DNA of 5,296 bases from Akkermansiaceae bacterium (GTDB lineage Bacteria > Verrucomicrobiota > Verrucomicrobiia > Verrucomicrobiales > Akkermansiaceae). Shown here piece by piece: positions 4,949 to 5,296 of this stretch; within the stretch, counting starts at the first letter, position 1, and each line of letters starts with the position of its first letter. Below the pieces are notes generated by a model. The model searched no databases and was not told the origin of the DNA. It worked only from the letters and a program-made list of their open reading frames with translations. The stretch is from positions 1-5,296 of the forward strand of contig JALZUI010000095.1 in NCBI GenBank assembly GCA_023301545.1, written 5' to 3'. The translations under genes were made by a program, and so were the position numbers.

Positions 4949-5296
4949 TCACTCTACTGGCGCGGGCTTATTCGTCAGATAATTCACCGCTTTTCTTGTC
5001 AGTAGCTTCAGGTCTTCCAAAATCAGATACACACTAGGAACGAGGATCAGTGTAATGAAGGTCGCAAAGAGGATTCCGAAACCGAGAGAAACCGCCATCG
5101 GAATCAGGAAGCGCGCTTGCATATCCGTTTCCAGAACCATTGGCATAATCCCCACAAAGGTCGTTAACGAGGTGAGAATGATGGCCCGGAAACGAGCTGC
5201 TCCAGCTCGGCGAGCCGCTTCTTGCACTCCATACTCCTTTTCATAACGCGAGACGAAATCGACGAGAACTAGCGAGTCATTCACTACCACCCCTGA
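4949..5296 (-). CDS. RND efflux transporter permease, C-terminal end (partial)
   Basis: This is the last 115 residues of a resistance-nodulation-division (AcrB/HAE-type) inner-membrane pump. The reading frame is open to the right edge, so the rest (about 900 residues or more) lies outside. The fragment shows the end region of such pumps: a helix starting GVVVNDSLVLVDF (fragment residues 2-14, equivalent to TM10 with its Asn-Asp pair), a cytoplasmic segment with the AARRAGAARFRAI box, TM11 (TSLTTFVGIMPMVLE), and TM12 (roughly 65-93) running through SLGFGILFATFITLILVPS, then a short Lys-rich tail ending in PAPVE. The family drives proton-linked export of drugs, lipophiles or metabolites with a periplasmic adaptor and an outer-membrane channel. 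The substrate cannot be told from this end. The stop is followed 54 bases later by thiS on the same strand. Confidence 0.93.
   Translation of the reverse strand, partial: SGVVVNDSLVLVDFVSRYEKEYGVQEAARRAGAARFRAIILTSLTTFVGIMPMVLETDMQARFLIPMAVSLGFGILFATFITLILVPSVYLILEDLKLLTRKAVNYLTNKPAPVE

Noticed and set aside
4932..4952. Weak hairpin with a T5 run at the RND stop (minus strand)
   Set aside because: Six weak pairs, including a G-T wobble, around a GGG loop are too unstable for a confident intrinsic terminator.
1..5296. Mobile elements, tRNA genes, CRISPR arrays, phage or defence genes
   Set aside because: No transposase, terminal repeats, tRNA-like cloverleaf, spaced direct repeats or defence-domain proteins were seen; all substantial coding space is taken by housekeeping-type genes.

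Overview
This 5.3 kb window is gene-dense bacterial chromosome of ordinary housekeeping character, with a moderate GC content (roughly half). It holds seven protein genes. All are intact except an RND transporter gene cut by the right edge. No RNA genes, mobile elements, CRISPR arrays or integration scars are visible. The source looks like a Gram-negative, diderm bacterium, because it has an RND efflux pump gene and a small exported SOUL-type protein. The gene mix and the near absence of Shine-Dalgarno sites would suit a member of the Verrucomicrobia/PVC group. That placement is an impression from protein style only and has not been tested.

Layout from left to right: (1) an exported SOUL-family putative haem-binding protein gene on + (23-562); (2) ftsY, the SRP receptor GTPase, on - (586-1437), convergent with it; (3) a clear intrinsic terminator on - (1500-1534), closing the unit above ftsY; (4) trxB, thioredoxin reductase, on - (1558-2496); (5) a long coiled-coil DUF2130 protein gene on - (2572-3969), which may be co-transcribed with trxB across a 75-base gap; (6) a divergent promoter region (3970-4100); (7) tmk, thymidylate kinase, on + (4101-4688); (8) thiS, a sulfur carrier protein gene, on - (4697-4894), convergent with tmk across only 8 bases; (9) the 3' end of an RND efflux pump gene on - (4949-5296).

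The genes do not form one pathway. They cover protein targeting (FtsY), thiol redox (TrxB), dTTP synthesis (Tmk), thiamine sulfur transfer (ThiS) and export (RND pump), plus two proteins of uncertain role (SOUL and DUF2130).

I found no convincing new multi-gene system. The points most worth a second look are these: the start codons lack Shine-Dalgarno sites and often carry a -10-like hexamer 6-9 bases upstream, which hints at leaderless transcription; the DUF2130 protein has a nuclease-like D...ExK pattern behind a long coiled coil, an architecture reminiscent of RmuC; and that coiled coil contains an internal 69-residue duplication.
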